Of a DNA stretch of 18,415 bases, positions 1 through 8,068 are shown piece by piece. Positions within the stretch are counted from its first letter, which is position 1, and every line of letters begins with the position of its first letter. This stretch comes from Gammaproteobacteria bacterium. Its GTDB lineage: Bacteria; Pseudomonadota; Gammaproteobacteria; Steroidobacterales; GCA-2729495. The translations under genes were made by a program, and so were the position numbers. Below the pieces are notes generated by a model. The model worked only from the letters and a program-made list of their open reading frames with translations. It was not told the origin of the DNA and did not search any database. The stretch covers positions 1 through 18,415 of the forward strand of contig JAUIEY010000017.1 of the NCBI GenBank assembly GCA_030429685.1. Direction: 5' to 3'.

Positions 1-371
1 TGTGCGCTTCGATCGATATCAGCGCCAGGGTAGTGTTTCTCGGCGATCAGTCCAATCCCGCCGCGCGACGCTATGTTTTTTCCTACACCATGACCATTGC
101 CAACAATGGGAACACATCCGCGCGCCTGCTCACACGACACTGGCTGATAACCGATGCGGACGGCCGCATTCAGGAAGTCCATGGCGACGGGGTGATCGGC
201 GAGCAACCCGAAATCGCGCCCGGTCAGGCGCACACCTATACCAGCGGCACCATTATTGAAACGCCGGTAGGCTCCATGGAAGGTCGCTATGGCATGGTCA
301 GTGCCAATGGTATGCAGTTCGATGCCGCTATACCGGTATTTCGTCTGGCCGTACCCGGTATCCTGAATTAG
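1..371 (+). CDS. apaG: ApaG (Co2+/Mg2+ efflux-associated protein), 3' part
   Basis: The gene enters from the left edge; the reading frame is open from base 3 and ends in TAG at 369-371, giving about 122 visible residues against a usual 125-130, so only a few residues are missing. ApaG is a small fibronectin-III-like beta-sandwich protein that has been linked to Co2+ resistance and Mg2+ efflux in enterobacteria; its biochemical role is unclear. Recognisable family features are FLGDQS near the start, YVFSYTMTI, the TRHWLITDADG strand, the YTSGTIIETPVGSMEGRYGM block and the C-terminal IPVFRLAVP. A GTG at 33 would give a shorter protein, but the conserved N-terminal strand (ASIDISARVVFLG) lies upstream of it, so the true start is outside the window. 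Only 4 bases separate it from apaH, the classic apaG-apaH order. Confidence 0.95.
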   Translation, partial: CASIDISARVVFLGDQSNPAARRYVFSYTMTIANNGNTSARLLTRHWLITDADGRIQEVHGDGVIGEQPEIAPGQAHTYTSGTIIETPVGSMEGRYGMVSANGMQFDAAIPVFRLAVPGILN

Positions 372-375
372 CGTC

Positions 376-1200
376 ATGGCAATCTATGCGATCGGTGACA
401 TTCAGGGGTGCCTGGACGAATTCCGCGACCTGCTGAACGCGCTTACTTTCGACCCGAAACGCGACCGCTTATGGCTGGTGGGGGATCTGGTCAATCGTGG
501 TCCCAGGTCACTTGATACCCTGCGTTACATCAGGGATCTGGGCGATGCGGCAATAACAGTGCTCGGCAATCACGATCTGCACCTGCTGGCACTGGCAATG
601 GCGCCGGGGGCCCGACCGCCGGAAAAGAGCCTGCGGCATGTACTCAAGGCCAAAGACCAAAGCAAGCTGATCGAATGGCTGCGCGACCTGCCGCTATTGC
701 ACTACGACAAGACCCTGCAAACTGTCATGGTGCATGCGGGGATCTACCCGGGCTGGGATTTGAAACAGGCCCGCAAACTGGCAGTCGAAGTGGAGCAGGC
801 TCTGCGTGGCAAAAAAGCCGGGAAACTGCTGCGCAAGATGTATGGCAGCAAACCGGACAACTGGTCAGATGACCTGACCGGCTACAAACGACTGCGATTT
901 ATTATCAACAGCTTTACGCGCATGCGCTTCTGCCGGCCCGATGGCAGCCTGGACTTCACAGCCAAACTGGGACCCGCCGACTACGGCGATGAAATCCTGC
1001 CGTGGTACAAAATGCCCAGGCGCAAAACGGCTGATGTGCGGATTGTCTTCGGCCACTGGTCCACGCTGGGCTACTACGAAAAAGCCAATGTACTTGCACT
1101 GGATACCGGCTGTGTCTGGGGTGGCCTGCTGACAGCCGCCCAGATAGACGACCACACTCCGCTGGTGCAGGTGCGCAGCCGGCAGCGCCGACGCTACTGA
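376..1200 (+). CDS. apaH: Bis(5'-nucleosyl)-tetraphosphatase, symmetrical (Ap4A hydrolase)
   Basis: ApaH splits diadenosine tetraphosphate symmetrically into two ADP in the cytoplasm, limiting alarmone-like dinucleotides and removing Np4 caps from RNA. The 274-residue protein matches the usual length. It shows the metallophosphatase motifs in order: GDIQGC (residues 7-12), GDLVNRGP (about 36-43), GNHDLH (about 64-69) and VHAG (about 115-118), followed by the ApaH-specific blocks RLRFIINSFTRMRFC, FGHWSTL and ALDTGCVWGG. The N in GDLVNRGP, where other phosphatases have D, is not a defect, because E. coli ApaH has A there. It starts with ATG 4 bases after apaG, so the two are probably co-transcribed. 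In E. coli folA follows apaH; here the convergent thyA ends 4 bases away. Confidence 0.97.
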   Translation: MAIYAIGDIQGCLDEFRDLLNALTFDPKRDRLWLVGDLVNRGPRSLDTLRYIRDLGDAAITVLGNHDLHLLALAMAPGARPPEKSLRHVLKAKDQSKLIEWLRDLPLLHYDKTLQTVMVHAGIYPGWDLKQARKLAVEVEQALRGKKAGKLLRKMYGSKPDNWSDDLTGYKRLRFIINSFTRMRFCRPDGSLDFTAKLGPADYGDEILPWYKMPRRKTADVRIVFGHWSTLGYYEKANVLALDTGCVWGGLLTAAQIDDHTPLVQVRSRQRRRY

Positions 1201-1204
1201 TTCG

Positions 1205-1999
1205 TCATACCGCGACGGGTGCGGCGATGTGCGGGTGATATTCGTAACCGATAATTTCAAAATCCTCAAAACGATAGCCGGTGATGTCGTCCGGATGGCG
1301 GTGGATCGCCAGCTTTGGCAACGGCAGCGGCTCGCGCGCCAGTTGCTCTTCAACCTGATCCATATGATTGGCATACAGGTGGCAGTCGCCGCCCGTCCAG
1401 ATGAATTCCCCGACCCGCAGGCCGGTTTGCTGCGCCACCATGTGGGTCAGCAGGGCATAGGATGCGATGTTAAACGGCACGCCGAGAAAAATATCCGCGC
1501 TGCGCTGATATAGCTGGCAGGACAACTTCCCGTCTGCAACATAAAACTGAAACAGGGCATGACAGGGCATGAGTGCCATTTTGTCCAGCTCTGCTACGTT
1601 CCAGGCGCTGACGATAATACGGCGTGAATCCGGGTTATTGCGCAGAGTATCCAATACCTGCTGCAACTGATCGACCTTGCCACCGTCCGGGGTTGGCCAG
1701 GATCGCCACTGGGCACCATAAACCGGCCCGAGGTCACCGTTAGCATCGGCCCATTCATCCCAGATGCTGACCTTGTTGTCGTTCAGGTAGCCAATATTGG
1801 TGTCGCCGTTCAGAAACCACAACAGCTCATGGATGATGGAACGCGTGTGCAGTTTCTTGGTGGTTACCAGCGGAAAACCCGCGGCCAGATCAAACCGCAT
1901 CTGGTAGCCGAATACACTGCGTGTGCCAGTACCGGTGCGATCATCCTTGCGAGCACCGTTGTCGCGCACGTGGCGCATCAGATCCAGATACTGCTGCAA
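1205..1999 (-). CDS. thyA: Thymidylate synthase
   Basis: ThyA methylates dUMP to dTMP with methylene-tetrahydrofolate, producing dihydrofolate, in the cytoplasm. The protein is 264 residues, the same length as E. coli ThyA, and collinear with it: DRTGTGT (about 21-27), the IHELLWFLNGDTNI block, DPDSRRIIVSAWN-like NNPDSRRIIVSAWN, the catalytic cysteine in MPCHALFQF, QRSADIFLGVPFNIASYALL and the C-terminal APVAV. The start codon is TTG at 1999. It is favoured because GGAGAGAG (2009-2002) lies just upstream with its GGAG core 6 bases from the codon, and because it gives exactly the family length; the next ATG would delete the first seven residues. It lies 25 bases downstream of lgt on the same strand, the conserved lgt-thyA arrangement. 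Confidence 0.97.
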   Translation of the reverse strand: MQQYLDLMRHVRDNGARKDDRTGTGTRSVFGYQMRFDLAAGFPLVTTKKLHTRSIIHELLWFLNGDTNIGYLNDNKVSIWDEWADANGDLGPVYGAQWRSWPTPDGGKVDQLQQVLDTLRNNPDSRRIIVSAWNVAELDKMALMPCHALFQFYVADGKLSCQLYQRSADIFLGVPFNIASYALLTHMVAQQTGLRVGEFIWTGGDCHLYANHMDQVEEQLAREPLPLPKLAIHRHPDDITGYRFEDFEIIGYEYHPHIAAPVAV

Positions 2000-2001
2000 A
2001 A

Positions 2002-2009
2002 CTCTCTCC
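2002..2009 (-). promoter_or_regulatory. Ribosome binding site deciding the TTG start of thyA
   Basis: GGAGAGAG on the minus strand, with the GGAG core 6 bases before the TTG codon at 1999. It lies in the 25-base gap after the lgt stop and is the main reason for accepting a non-ATG start. Confidence 0.65.
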
Positions 2010-2024
2010 GTCTCTTTGCTGCAA

Positions 2025-2810
2025 TCAACTTGCGGTAGCGGTCTGCCGCCGGTAAGCCAGCACCAGCAACACCAGGCCCCATATTATCATCGGCGCCGTG
2101 AGCAGTTGGCCGCGGGTGAGCCAGCCCCAGGCCATGTAGCCGATATGGGCATCGGGCAACCGGACGAATTCGACCGCGAAGCGGGAGACGCCGTAGCCGA
2201 CCAGGAACAGGCCGGAAACCGCCATGCGCGGCGGCTGCCGGGACGCGAAAGTCCACAGCACAACAAACAACAGCAGTCCTTCCAGCAGTGCTTCGTATAG
2301 TTGTGACGCATGGCGCGGCACACCGTTAACCACCACGGCCCAGGGCACGTCGGTTACCTTGCCCCACAGTTCGCCGTTGATGAAGTTGCCGATCCGGCCG
2401 GCGCCCAGGCCGATGGTAACGACCGGAGCTATAAAGTCTGTCAGCTGCCAGAAACCGACGCCGGTACGCCGGCCGAACAGCCACATGGCCAGCAGCACGC
2501 CCAGAAACCCGCCATGAAATGACATGCCGCCCTGCCAGATACGCAGGATCATCAGCGGATCGGCAATAAAATCGCCAAAATTGTAAAACAGTATGGAACC
2601 GACGCGGCCACCCAGAATAACGCCGAGCGCTATCCACGTAACCATGTCGTCAACCTGCACCGGGGTTAGCGGCGACCAGGGGCGCCGCGCCTGCACCCGC
2701 CCGAGCCACCAGCCGCCGAGTATGCCGATCACGTACATCAGGCCGTACCAGCGCACCGCCAGCGGCCCCAATTCAACCGCAATCGGATCAATTTCAGGGT
2801 AAACAAACAT
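2025..2810 (-). CDS. lgt: Phosphatidylglycerol--prolipoprotein diacylglyceryl transferase
   Basis: Lgt is the inner-membrane enzyme that moves diacylglycerol from phosphatidylglycerol to the lipobox cysteine of prolipoproteins, the first step of lipoprotein maturation. The 261-residue protein (E. coli 291) is strongly hydrophobic with about seven membrane segments. Diagnostic sequences are IDPIAVELGPLAVRWYGLMY near the N-terminus, MSFHGG (His99, matching the essential E. coli His103) and the family signature GAGRIGNFINGELWG (residues 136-150, with Arg139 matching Arg143). The C-terminal half has RFAVEFVRLPDAHIGY. The start is ATG at 2810; no Shine-Dalgarno sequence is visible before it. It is followed by thyA and diverges from the DUF255 gene, leaving 48 bases between the two starts. 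Confidence 0.97.
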   Translation of the reverse strand: MFVYPEIDPIAVELGPLAVRWYGLMYVIGILGGWWLGRVQARRPWSPLTPVQVDDMVTWIALGVILGGRVGSILFYNFGDFIADPLMILRIWQGGMSFHGGFLGVLLAMWLFGRRTGVGFWQLTDFIAPVVTIGLGAGRIGNFINGELWGKVTDVPWAVVVNGVPRHASQLYEALLEGLLLFVVLWTFASRQPPRMAVSGLFLVGYGVSRFAVEFVRLPDAHIGYMAWGWLTRGQLLTAPMIIWGLVLLVLAYRRQTATAS

Positions 2811-2858
2811 CGCGCAAGTCTAGCACCGGTGGCGCTCAGGATTCCGTATCATGCACGG

Positions 2859-4913
2859 ATGAATCGTCTGCAAACCGAAACCAGCCCCTACCTGCTGCAG
2901 CATGCTGACAATCCGGTGGACTGGTACCCCTGGGGTGAGGAAGCGCTGGCAGCCGCACGCCGCGAAAACAAGCCTATTCTGCTTTCCATCGGCTACTCGG
3001 CCTGTCACTGGTGCCACGTCATGGCGCATGAGTCCTTCGCGGACCCCGCCACCGCCGAGGTCATGAACCGCTTATTCATAAATATAAAAGTGGATCGTGA
3101 AGAACGTCCCGACATCGACAAAATCTATCAGACCGCGCATCAGCTCATCACCCGCCGCGGTGGCGGCTGGCCGCTGACAGTGTTTCTGACTCCTGCGGAA
3201 CAACTGCCGTTTTTTGCCGGAACTTATTTCCCCAATGAAGCGCGCTACGGCATGCCGGCATTCGCCGATCTGCTGCTCCAGGTCGCGCAGCACTACGCAG
3301 CCCACCGCGATGACATTCATCAGCAGGCCACCGCCGTAGTGCATGCGCTGGGCAGCCTTGAGGCCGGCCAGGCCGGTGCCGCCGTTACCCTCGACCAGTC
3401 GCTGCTGCAAAGTTTGCGGCAGCAACTTGGCGGCAATTTTGACAGCGACTGGGGCGGCTTCGGCGACGCGCCGAAATTTCCGCACGTCAGCAGCATGGAA
3501 TTCCTGCTGCGCCACTGGCGGGCATCGGCACACAGCGAGGAGCCGGACGTGCAGGCCCTGTTCATGGTGGCACTGACCCTGACCCGGATGATCGAAGGCG
3601 GTATCTACGATCAGCTGGGCGGCGGATTTTTTCGCTATGCCGTAGATCGCGAATGGCGTATTCCGCATTTTGAAAAAATGCTCTACGACAACGGCCCGCT
3701 GCTAACGCTGCTGACAGAACTCTGGCAGGCCAGCGGCGATGACACCTTCCGGCAGGCAGCCAGCGAAACGGCAGACTGGGTATTGCGCGACATGCGCAGC
3801 GACGCAGGCGGATTCTTCGCCACCCTCGATGCTGACTCGCAAGGTGAGGAAGGCAAATTTTACGTCTGGACGCCGACCGCAACGGCCGCGCTGCTGGATG
3901 ACAAGGAATACGCTGTACTGGCCTGCCGTTACGGTCTGGATCAGGCAGCCAATTTCGAAGGCGCCTGGCATCTGCAGGTGCGCAATAGCCTGGAGCAAGC
4001 CGCGGCAGCCGCTGGTGAGGTCACCGCAGCGGCCGTCCCCCTGCTCAACGGTGGCCGCGCCAAATTGCTGGCACACCGCAATCAGCGCGTCTGGCCGGCT
4101 CGCGATGAAAAAATACTGACAGCATGGAATGCCCTGATGATAAAAGGGCTGGCAGCAGCCGCACGCCGGCTGGAGCGGCCGGAGCTGACCGCGGCGGCGC
4201 TGGCCGCGCTGACTTTCGTGCGCCAGCAACTGTATGTCGATGGCCGGCTGCTCGCGGTCTACAAGGACGGGCAGGCGCGTTTCAACGCTTACCTTGACGA
4301 CTACGCGTTTTTGCTCGACGCCAGCATCGAAGTGCTGCAGAACCACTGGGACTCCGGGCTGCTGCAATTTGCCATCGAACTGGCCGACGGGCTGCTGGAT
4401 GATTTTGCCGACAGCGAACGGGGCGGCTTTTATTTCACCGGCAGACAGCACGAAAAACTGGTGCACCGTTCCCGCACCTTCAGCGATGACTCGCTGCCCT
4501 CCGGCAACGGTATCGCGGCCCTTGCGTTAAACCGACTGGGTCACCTGCTGGCAGAGCCGCGCTACCTGAGCGCGGCCGAAAACACCCTGCGCGCGGCTGC
4601 CGAACTGATGGCTGACTTCCCGCACGGTCATGCCAGCATGATCATCGCGCTGGACGAGTACCTGGATGCCCCGGAAATTTTTGTTATCCGCGGCAGCGCG
4701 GATGCTGCCGGGGAATGGGCGCACACTATTGCCGCCCTGTATGCGCCGCACCGGCTGATATTTGCCATTCCCGACGACGCCGGAGAATTACCCGGCGCAT
4801 TGGCCCAGCGCGCACCGGCGGAGCACACGGTTGCCTACCACTGCAAAGGCACCCGGTGCGGCATGCCCATTACCAGCCGCGAAGCACTGCTTGCCGCGGT
4901 AAAGGAAAGCTGA
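2859..4913 (+). CDS. DUF255 / thioredoxin-like domain protein (YyaL/SPATA20 type)
   Basis: This is a 684-residue member of the widespread family with an N-terminal thioredoxin-like domain (DUF255) followed by an (alpha/alpha)6-barrel resembling N-acylglucosamine 2-epimerases and glycosidases. The function is not established; the protein is expected to be cytoplasmic, and I see no signal peptide. Family marks are ETSPYLLQHADNPVDWYPWG (residues 7-26), the CxxC in SACHWCHVMAHESF (Cys49 and Cys52), VDREERPDID, GGWPLTVFLTP, FAGTYFP, then PKFPH, LGGGFFRYAVDREWRIPHFEKMLYDN, ARDEKILTAWNALMIKGLA and SGNGIAA. A GTG at 2829 would add ten residues, but the family normally begins right before the (N)RLxxETSPYLLQH block, so ATG 2859 is chosen. 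It converges on the molybdoenzyme gene, with 15 bases between their stops. Confidence 0.93.
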   Translation: MNRLQTETSPYLLQHADNPVDWYPWGEEALAAARRENKPILLSIGYSACHWCHVMAHESFADPATAEVMNRLFINIKVDREERPDIDKIYQTAHQLITRRGGGWPLTVFLTPAEQLPFFAGTYFPNEARYGMPAFADLLLQVAQHYAAHRDDIHQQATAVVHALGSLEAGQAGAAVTLDQSLLQSLRQQLGGNFDSDWGGFGDAPKFPHVSSMEFLLRHWRASAHSEEPDVQALFMVALTLTRMIEGGIYDQLGGGFFRYAVDREWRIPHFEKMLYDNGPLLTLLTELWQASGDDTFRQAASETADWVLRDMRSDAGGFFATLDADSQGEEGKFYVWTPTATAALLDDKEYAVLACRYGLDQAANFEGAWHLQVRNSLEQAAAAAGEVTAAAVPLLNGGRAKLLAHRNQRVWPARDEKILTAWNALMIKGLAAAARRLERPELTAAALAALTFVRQQLYVDGRLLAVYKDGQARFNAYLDDYAFLLDASIEVLQNHWDSGLLQFAIELADGLLDDFADSERGGFYFTGRQHEKLVHRSRTFSDDSLPSGNGIAALALNRLGHLLAEPRYLSAAENTLRAAAELMADFPHGHASMIIALDEYLDAPEIFVIRGSADAAGEWAHTIAALYAPHRLIFAIPDDAGELPGALAQRAPAEHTVAYHCKGTRCGMPITSREALLAAVKES

Positions 4914-4933
4914 AACGCCCGTCACCTTTCAGC
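4909..4933. terminator. Possible weak hairpin between convergent genes
   Basis: GCTGAAA (4909-4915) and TTTCAGC (4927-4933) form a perfect 7-bp inverted repeat around an 11-base loop. It spans the stop of the DUF255 gene and the stop of the convergent molybdoenzyme gene. There is no T-run on either side, so an intrinsic terminator is only weakly supported; it is simply the only structure in this junction. Confidence 0.25.
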
Positions 4934-7124
4934 CGGCGAGGCTGAGCGGCAGACTGCGCAGACGCCGGCCCGTCAGGGCAAACACGGCGTTGGCAACCGC
5001 CGGCGCAATAGGCGGCACGCCGGGTTCGCCGACCCCGGTCGGGTCCTCGTCACTGTCAATCACTGCCACGTCAATGGCCGGCGCTTCCTGCATACGCACC
5101 ATGCGGTAGTCATGAAAATTGCTTTGCCGGACGCGGCCGGAATCAATATTGATCTCACCGTACAGGGCGGCAGTCAGGCCAAAAATGATGCCGCTTTCCA
5201 TTTGCTGGCGGATGATGTCCGGCGTGACCGGCCGGCCGCAGTCTACGGCACAGCTCACCCGGTGCACGCGGATTTCCTCGCCGTCTGCCGAACGCCGCAA
5301 TGACAGCTCCGCCACCTGGCCGACGATGGTGCCAAATGACTTGTACAGTGCCACGCCACGGGCACGGCCCGGAGCCGGGTCACGCTGCCAGCCGGAAATT
5401 TCTGCCACCTTGTCCAGCACCCGCATATAGCGGGGCTCGGTCAGTCGCCGGCGGCGGTATAGCAGCGGGTCAGTCTGCTCAGCGTCAGCCAGTTCATCAA
5501 TAAAGCTTTCCACCACAAAAGCGTTATACGAATTACCAACCGATCGCCAGATTGATACCGGTACGCCCGGGTCATGCGCGAACTGCAGGAAACTCATGTC
5601 GGGTATGTCATAAATCAGTTCCGCCGCACCTTCGCGTGCCTGAAACGCGGCCACCAGCTGCACCGATGCACGGGTCATCCAGGCACCAATGCGTTTGCGG
5701 GTCGCGATTGACAAAGCCTCCGGCAGCAAGGTGCGCATGGTTGGCCCCATAAGCACTTCGGCGGTGGGCGTTGCCACCTGACAGTGCTCCCAGGCAAGCG
5801 CCCGACCCTGTTCGTCCAGTCCGGCGCGCAGCCGGTGCAGGGTTTGCTGGCGGAAGTATCCGTGCCGGGTATCGTCTTCCCGCGGCCAGACGGTTTTCAC
5901 TGGCACTGCAAACTCGCGTGCTACCAGCGCTGCTTCCAGAACATAGTCCCAGAGCACCCGCCGACCGAAACCGCCACCCAGATAAGTGGTATGCACCTGC
6001 ACCTGCTCGCGCCGCATACCGGCGATTTCGGCAACAATTGCCTGCGCCATGTCCGGTGTCTGGGTCGGCACCCAGACATCACACCGGCCGGCCTGCACGT
6101 GCACGGTCGCATTGAGCGGCTCCATCGGCGCATGCGCCAGATAGGGCGTATGGTATTCCGCTTCGAGAACCTGGGCGGCAGTCGCGATCACCCCGTCACT
6201 GTCACCGGCGGTGCGCGCATAATCCGGTTCGTCGCGCTCCAGTTGCGCGGCCTGCAGACGCTGCAGCTCGGCATCGCTGGTCGCAGCCAGCGGCCCGGGC
6301 TGCCATTCGAGTTCGATCAGCCGGGCTGCCTGTTGCGCGGCCCAGTAATGCTCCGCCACGGCCGCGACACCGGCCGGCAAGGCAACAAAGCCGCGCACGC
6401 CGGGGATCTTGCCGGCGGCGTCAGTGCTGAAGCTCTGCAACCCGGCACCGAGTTCCGGCACCCTGGCGATTACTGCTGTCAGCGCGCCGGGCGGCTGCAC
6501 ATCCATGCCGTAAACCGCCGAACCGTCCACTTTGGCCGGAATGTCGACGCGCGGGACCGCGGTGCCGATCCAACGGTATTGCGCCGGCTGTTTCAAATCC
6601 ACAAACCAAGGTGGCGACAGCTCTGCTGCCGCGGCGGCCAGCTCGCCATAGGTGGCAGCCTGCCCGCTGGCGTCATGCAACACCCGGCCGTCATCGGTGC
6701 GCAATTCAGCCGCTGCAACCTGCCAGCGCTGCGCGGCTGCGTGTATCAGCATCAGCCTGGCGGCAGCGCCGGTTTCGCGCAACACGTCCCAGCTGTCGAC
6801 CATGCTGCGGCTCTGGCCGGTCATCTGCATCGGGCGCTGAAAAATACCGCGTACCGGAGCAAAACGCACTTCGAAGCGGGCCGGATCAAGGTCAAGCTCT
6901 TCGGCAACCAGCACCAGCAGGCCCGTCATCGTACCCTGTCCCATCTCGACCTTGTCGAGCTGAAAAATCACTTTGCCATCCGGCATGATTTGCAGGAAAG
7001 CATTAGGTTCCAGCGTATCCGCAGACTCCGCGAGGCTGTCGCGCTCGCGATTCAGCCAGGTCAGTGCCAGCCCGCCGCCGGCCAGCACAGCGGTGCCCAG
7101 GAGGAAGCGGCGCCGGGTAGTCAC
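4929..7124 (-). CDS. Molybdopterin-binding large subunit of the xanthine dehydrogenase family (IorB-like), Tat-exported
   Basis: The 731-residue length is typical of isoquinoline 1-oxidoreductase beta subunits and related periplasmic aldehyde or N-heterocycle dehydrogenases, which hydroxylate a substrate carbon with water at a molybdenum-cytosine-dinucleotide centre. An N-terminal twin-arginine signal (TRRRFLLG, residues 3-10, then a hydrophobic stretch) predicts folded export. Cofactor-domain marks include KVEMGQGTMTGL (about 58-69), APMEPLNATV (332-341), YLGGGFGRR (381-389), AVDCGRPV (626-633) and the C-terminal GVGEPGVPPIAPA (697-709), whose Glu700 corresponds to the catalytic glutamate. 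The start is GTG at 7124, overlapping the stop of the upstream DUF1838 gene as GTGA. The usual partner, a small two-[2Fe-2S] subunit (IorA), is not in this window. Substrate is unknown. Confidence 0.92.
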   Translation of the reverse strand: MTTRRRFLLGTAVLAGGGLALTWLNRERDSLAESADTLEPNAFLQIMPDGKVIFQLDKVEMGQGTMTGLLVLVAEELDLDPARFEVRFAPVRGIFQRPMQMTGQSRSMVDSWDVLRETGAAARLMLIHAAAQRWQVAAAELRTDDGRVLHDASGQAATYGELAAAAAELSPPWFVDLKQPAQYRWIGTAVPRVDIPAKVDGSAVYGMDVQPPGALTAVIARVPELGAGLQSFSTDAAGKIPGVRGFVALPAGVAAVAEHYWAAQQAARLIELEWQPGPLAATSDAELQRLQAAQLERDEPDYARTAGDSDGVIATAAQVLEAEYHTPYLAHAPMEPLNATVHVQAGRCDVWVPTQTPDMAQAIVAEIAGMRREQVQVHTTYLGGGFGRRVLWDYVLEAALVAREFAVPVKTVWPREDDTRHGYFRQQTLHRLRAGLDEQGRALAWEHCQVATPTAEVLMGPTMRTLLPEALSIATRKRIGAWMTRASVQLVAAFQAREGAAELIYDIPDMSFLQFAHDPGVPVSIWRSVGNSYNAFVVESFIDELADAEQTDPLLYRRRRLTEPRYMRVLDKVAEISGWQRDPAPGRARGVALYKSFGTIVGQVAELSLRRSADGEEIRVHRVSCAVDCGRPVTPDIIRQQMESGIIFGLTAALYGEINIDSGRVRQSNFHDYRMVRMQEAPAIDVAVIDSDEDPTGVGEPGVPPIAPAVANAVFALTGRRLRSLPLSLAG

Positions 7125-8026
7125 GGCAGTTTGAGCGGCGGCGCTGCATCCAGCACCGCATCCGGATCCGCAATCAGATCCGGATGCCGTTCACGCGCTG
7201 CCGCCAGGTATTCGGGCGGAAAATCATCCAGACGATAGATTTTGCTGCCGTTGGCACGGGCCGTGGTATGACCGCCCACGTCGTCGGCCTCGAACCATTC
7301 ACGCCAGCTGGTAACTGAAGTAAAACTGATTTCCGCCCGCGCACTGGTTACACCCGGATCGTTAAGTTCACGCAGACTGCCCCGGTAGGTAACCAGCTCG
7401 TTGTATATGTGTTTGCCCATCATGGGATGATCCGAATCCACCTTTACGGTGCTGTCGTCACGAATCCAGACATCGTCGCCACTGACAAACGCCGGCCCCA
7501 CCCGGGTCTGCAATTCCACATCACCAAACATCGGCACGTCAGGCAACACAACCCCCGTGGGTCGCATCAATACCGGGTAGGGGCCCAGCCGCTGCTCCGG
7601 AACTTCAACCACTTTGCCGTTGTACGGGTTTTTGAACGTATCCAGCACTGCGCCTGTCTCCAGGTCAGTGAAATACGACATCTCCAGCATGTTCACTTCA
7701 AAGCCTTTACCGGGCACCGGCCGCAGCCGCTGGAAACTGCCGATCAGCATGCCAAACAACGGCGTTACGACGTTGTCCACCACACCGTAGCGAACGCCCT
7801 TCATCCACCACATCACGGTGCTGCCATCAATATTGCCGCGCAGTTTCGCCAGCGCCGTAAGCCGATCCCACGGATCATCCAGATTCAGCGACGCCCCCGC
7901 CTGCAGATCTGACCAGCGGGGCAGGGCCGCGGCAATCATGCCTGCCAGGCCCGCGGTCACAAAATGCCGGCGGTCCGCAGTCCGCCGACCCGCATGCTGT
8001 TCCTGTTTATCGGTTTGCCGGCCCAT
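7121..8026 (-). CDS. DUF1838 family protein with Tat signal
   Basis: This 301-residue protein is recognised as a DUF1838 member from its overall pattern, for example the early DPWDRLTALAKLRGNIDGS segment, KGFEVNMLEMSYFTDLETGAVLDTFKNPYNGK-type text near the middle, and a C-terminal DFPPEYLAAARERHPDL. The family's activity is unknown to me. The N-terminus has DRRHFV (residues 18-23) followed by a hydrophobic alanine-rich stretch, a probable Tat signal, so it should be periplasmic. ATG 8026 is preferred over an upstream GTG at 8053 because AGGAG lies 6 bases before the ATG. It is 42 bases downstream of the SDR gene and overlaps the next gene as GTGA, so it is likely co-transcribed and translationally coupled with the molybdoenzyme; a shared substrate pathway is an inference. 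Confidence 0.85.
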   Translation of the reverse strand: MGRQTDKQEQHAGRRTADRRHFVTAGLAGMIAAALPRWSDLQAGASLNLDDPWDRLTALAKLRGNIDGSTVMWWMKGVRYGVVDNVVTPLFGMLIGSFQRLRPVPGKGFEVNMLEMSYFTDLETGAVLDTFKNPYNGKVVEVPEQRLGPYPVLMRPTGVVLPDVPMFGDVELQTRVGPAFVSGDDVWIRDDSTVKVDSDHPMMGKHIYNELVTYRGSLRELNDPGVTSARAEISFTSVTSWREWFEADDVGGHTTARANGSKIYRLDDFPPEYLAAARERHPDLIADPDAVLDAAPPLKLP

Positions 8027-8032
8027 CGCGAT

Positions 8033-8037
8033 CTCCT
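8033..8037 (-). promoter_or_regulatory. Ribosome binding site deciding the DUF1838 start
   Basis: AGGAG on the minus strand, 6 bases upstream of ATG 8026. It lies inside the in-frame extension that would begin at GTG 8053, which argues for the shorter protein. Confidence 0.7.
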
Positions 8038-8068
8038 GCTGCTCGGGTTGCACAAATATGGTGGGCAG

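Noticed and set aside
36..43. The D to N change in GDLVNRGP of ApaH as a possible loss of activity
   Set aside because: The motif lies in apaH at about residues 36-43 of the protein (the coordinates given here are residue numbers). E. coli ApaH also lacks Asp at this place, so it is a subfamily feature and not damage.
3702..4466. A 254-codon minus-strand frame inside the DUF255 gene
   Set aside because: The plus-strand gene is intact and recognisable over its whole length. The minus frame has no family features.
5784..7238. A 484-codon open frame on the + strand opposite the molybdoenzyme gene
   Set aside because: It is antisense to a gene with clear family motifs. Its translation is low-complexity (Arg, His, Gly, Pro rich) with no recognisable domain, as expected for a shadow frame in GC-rich DNA.
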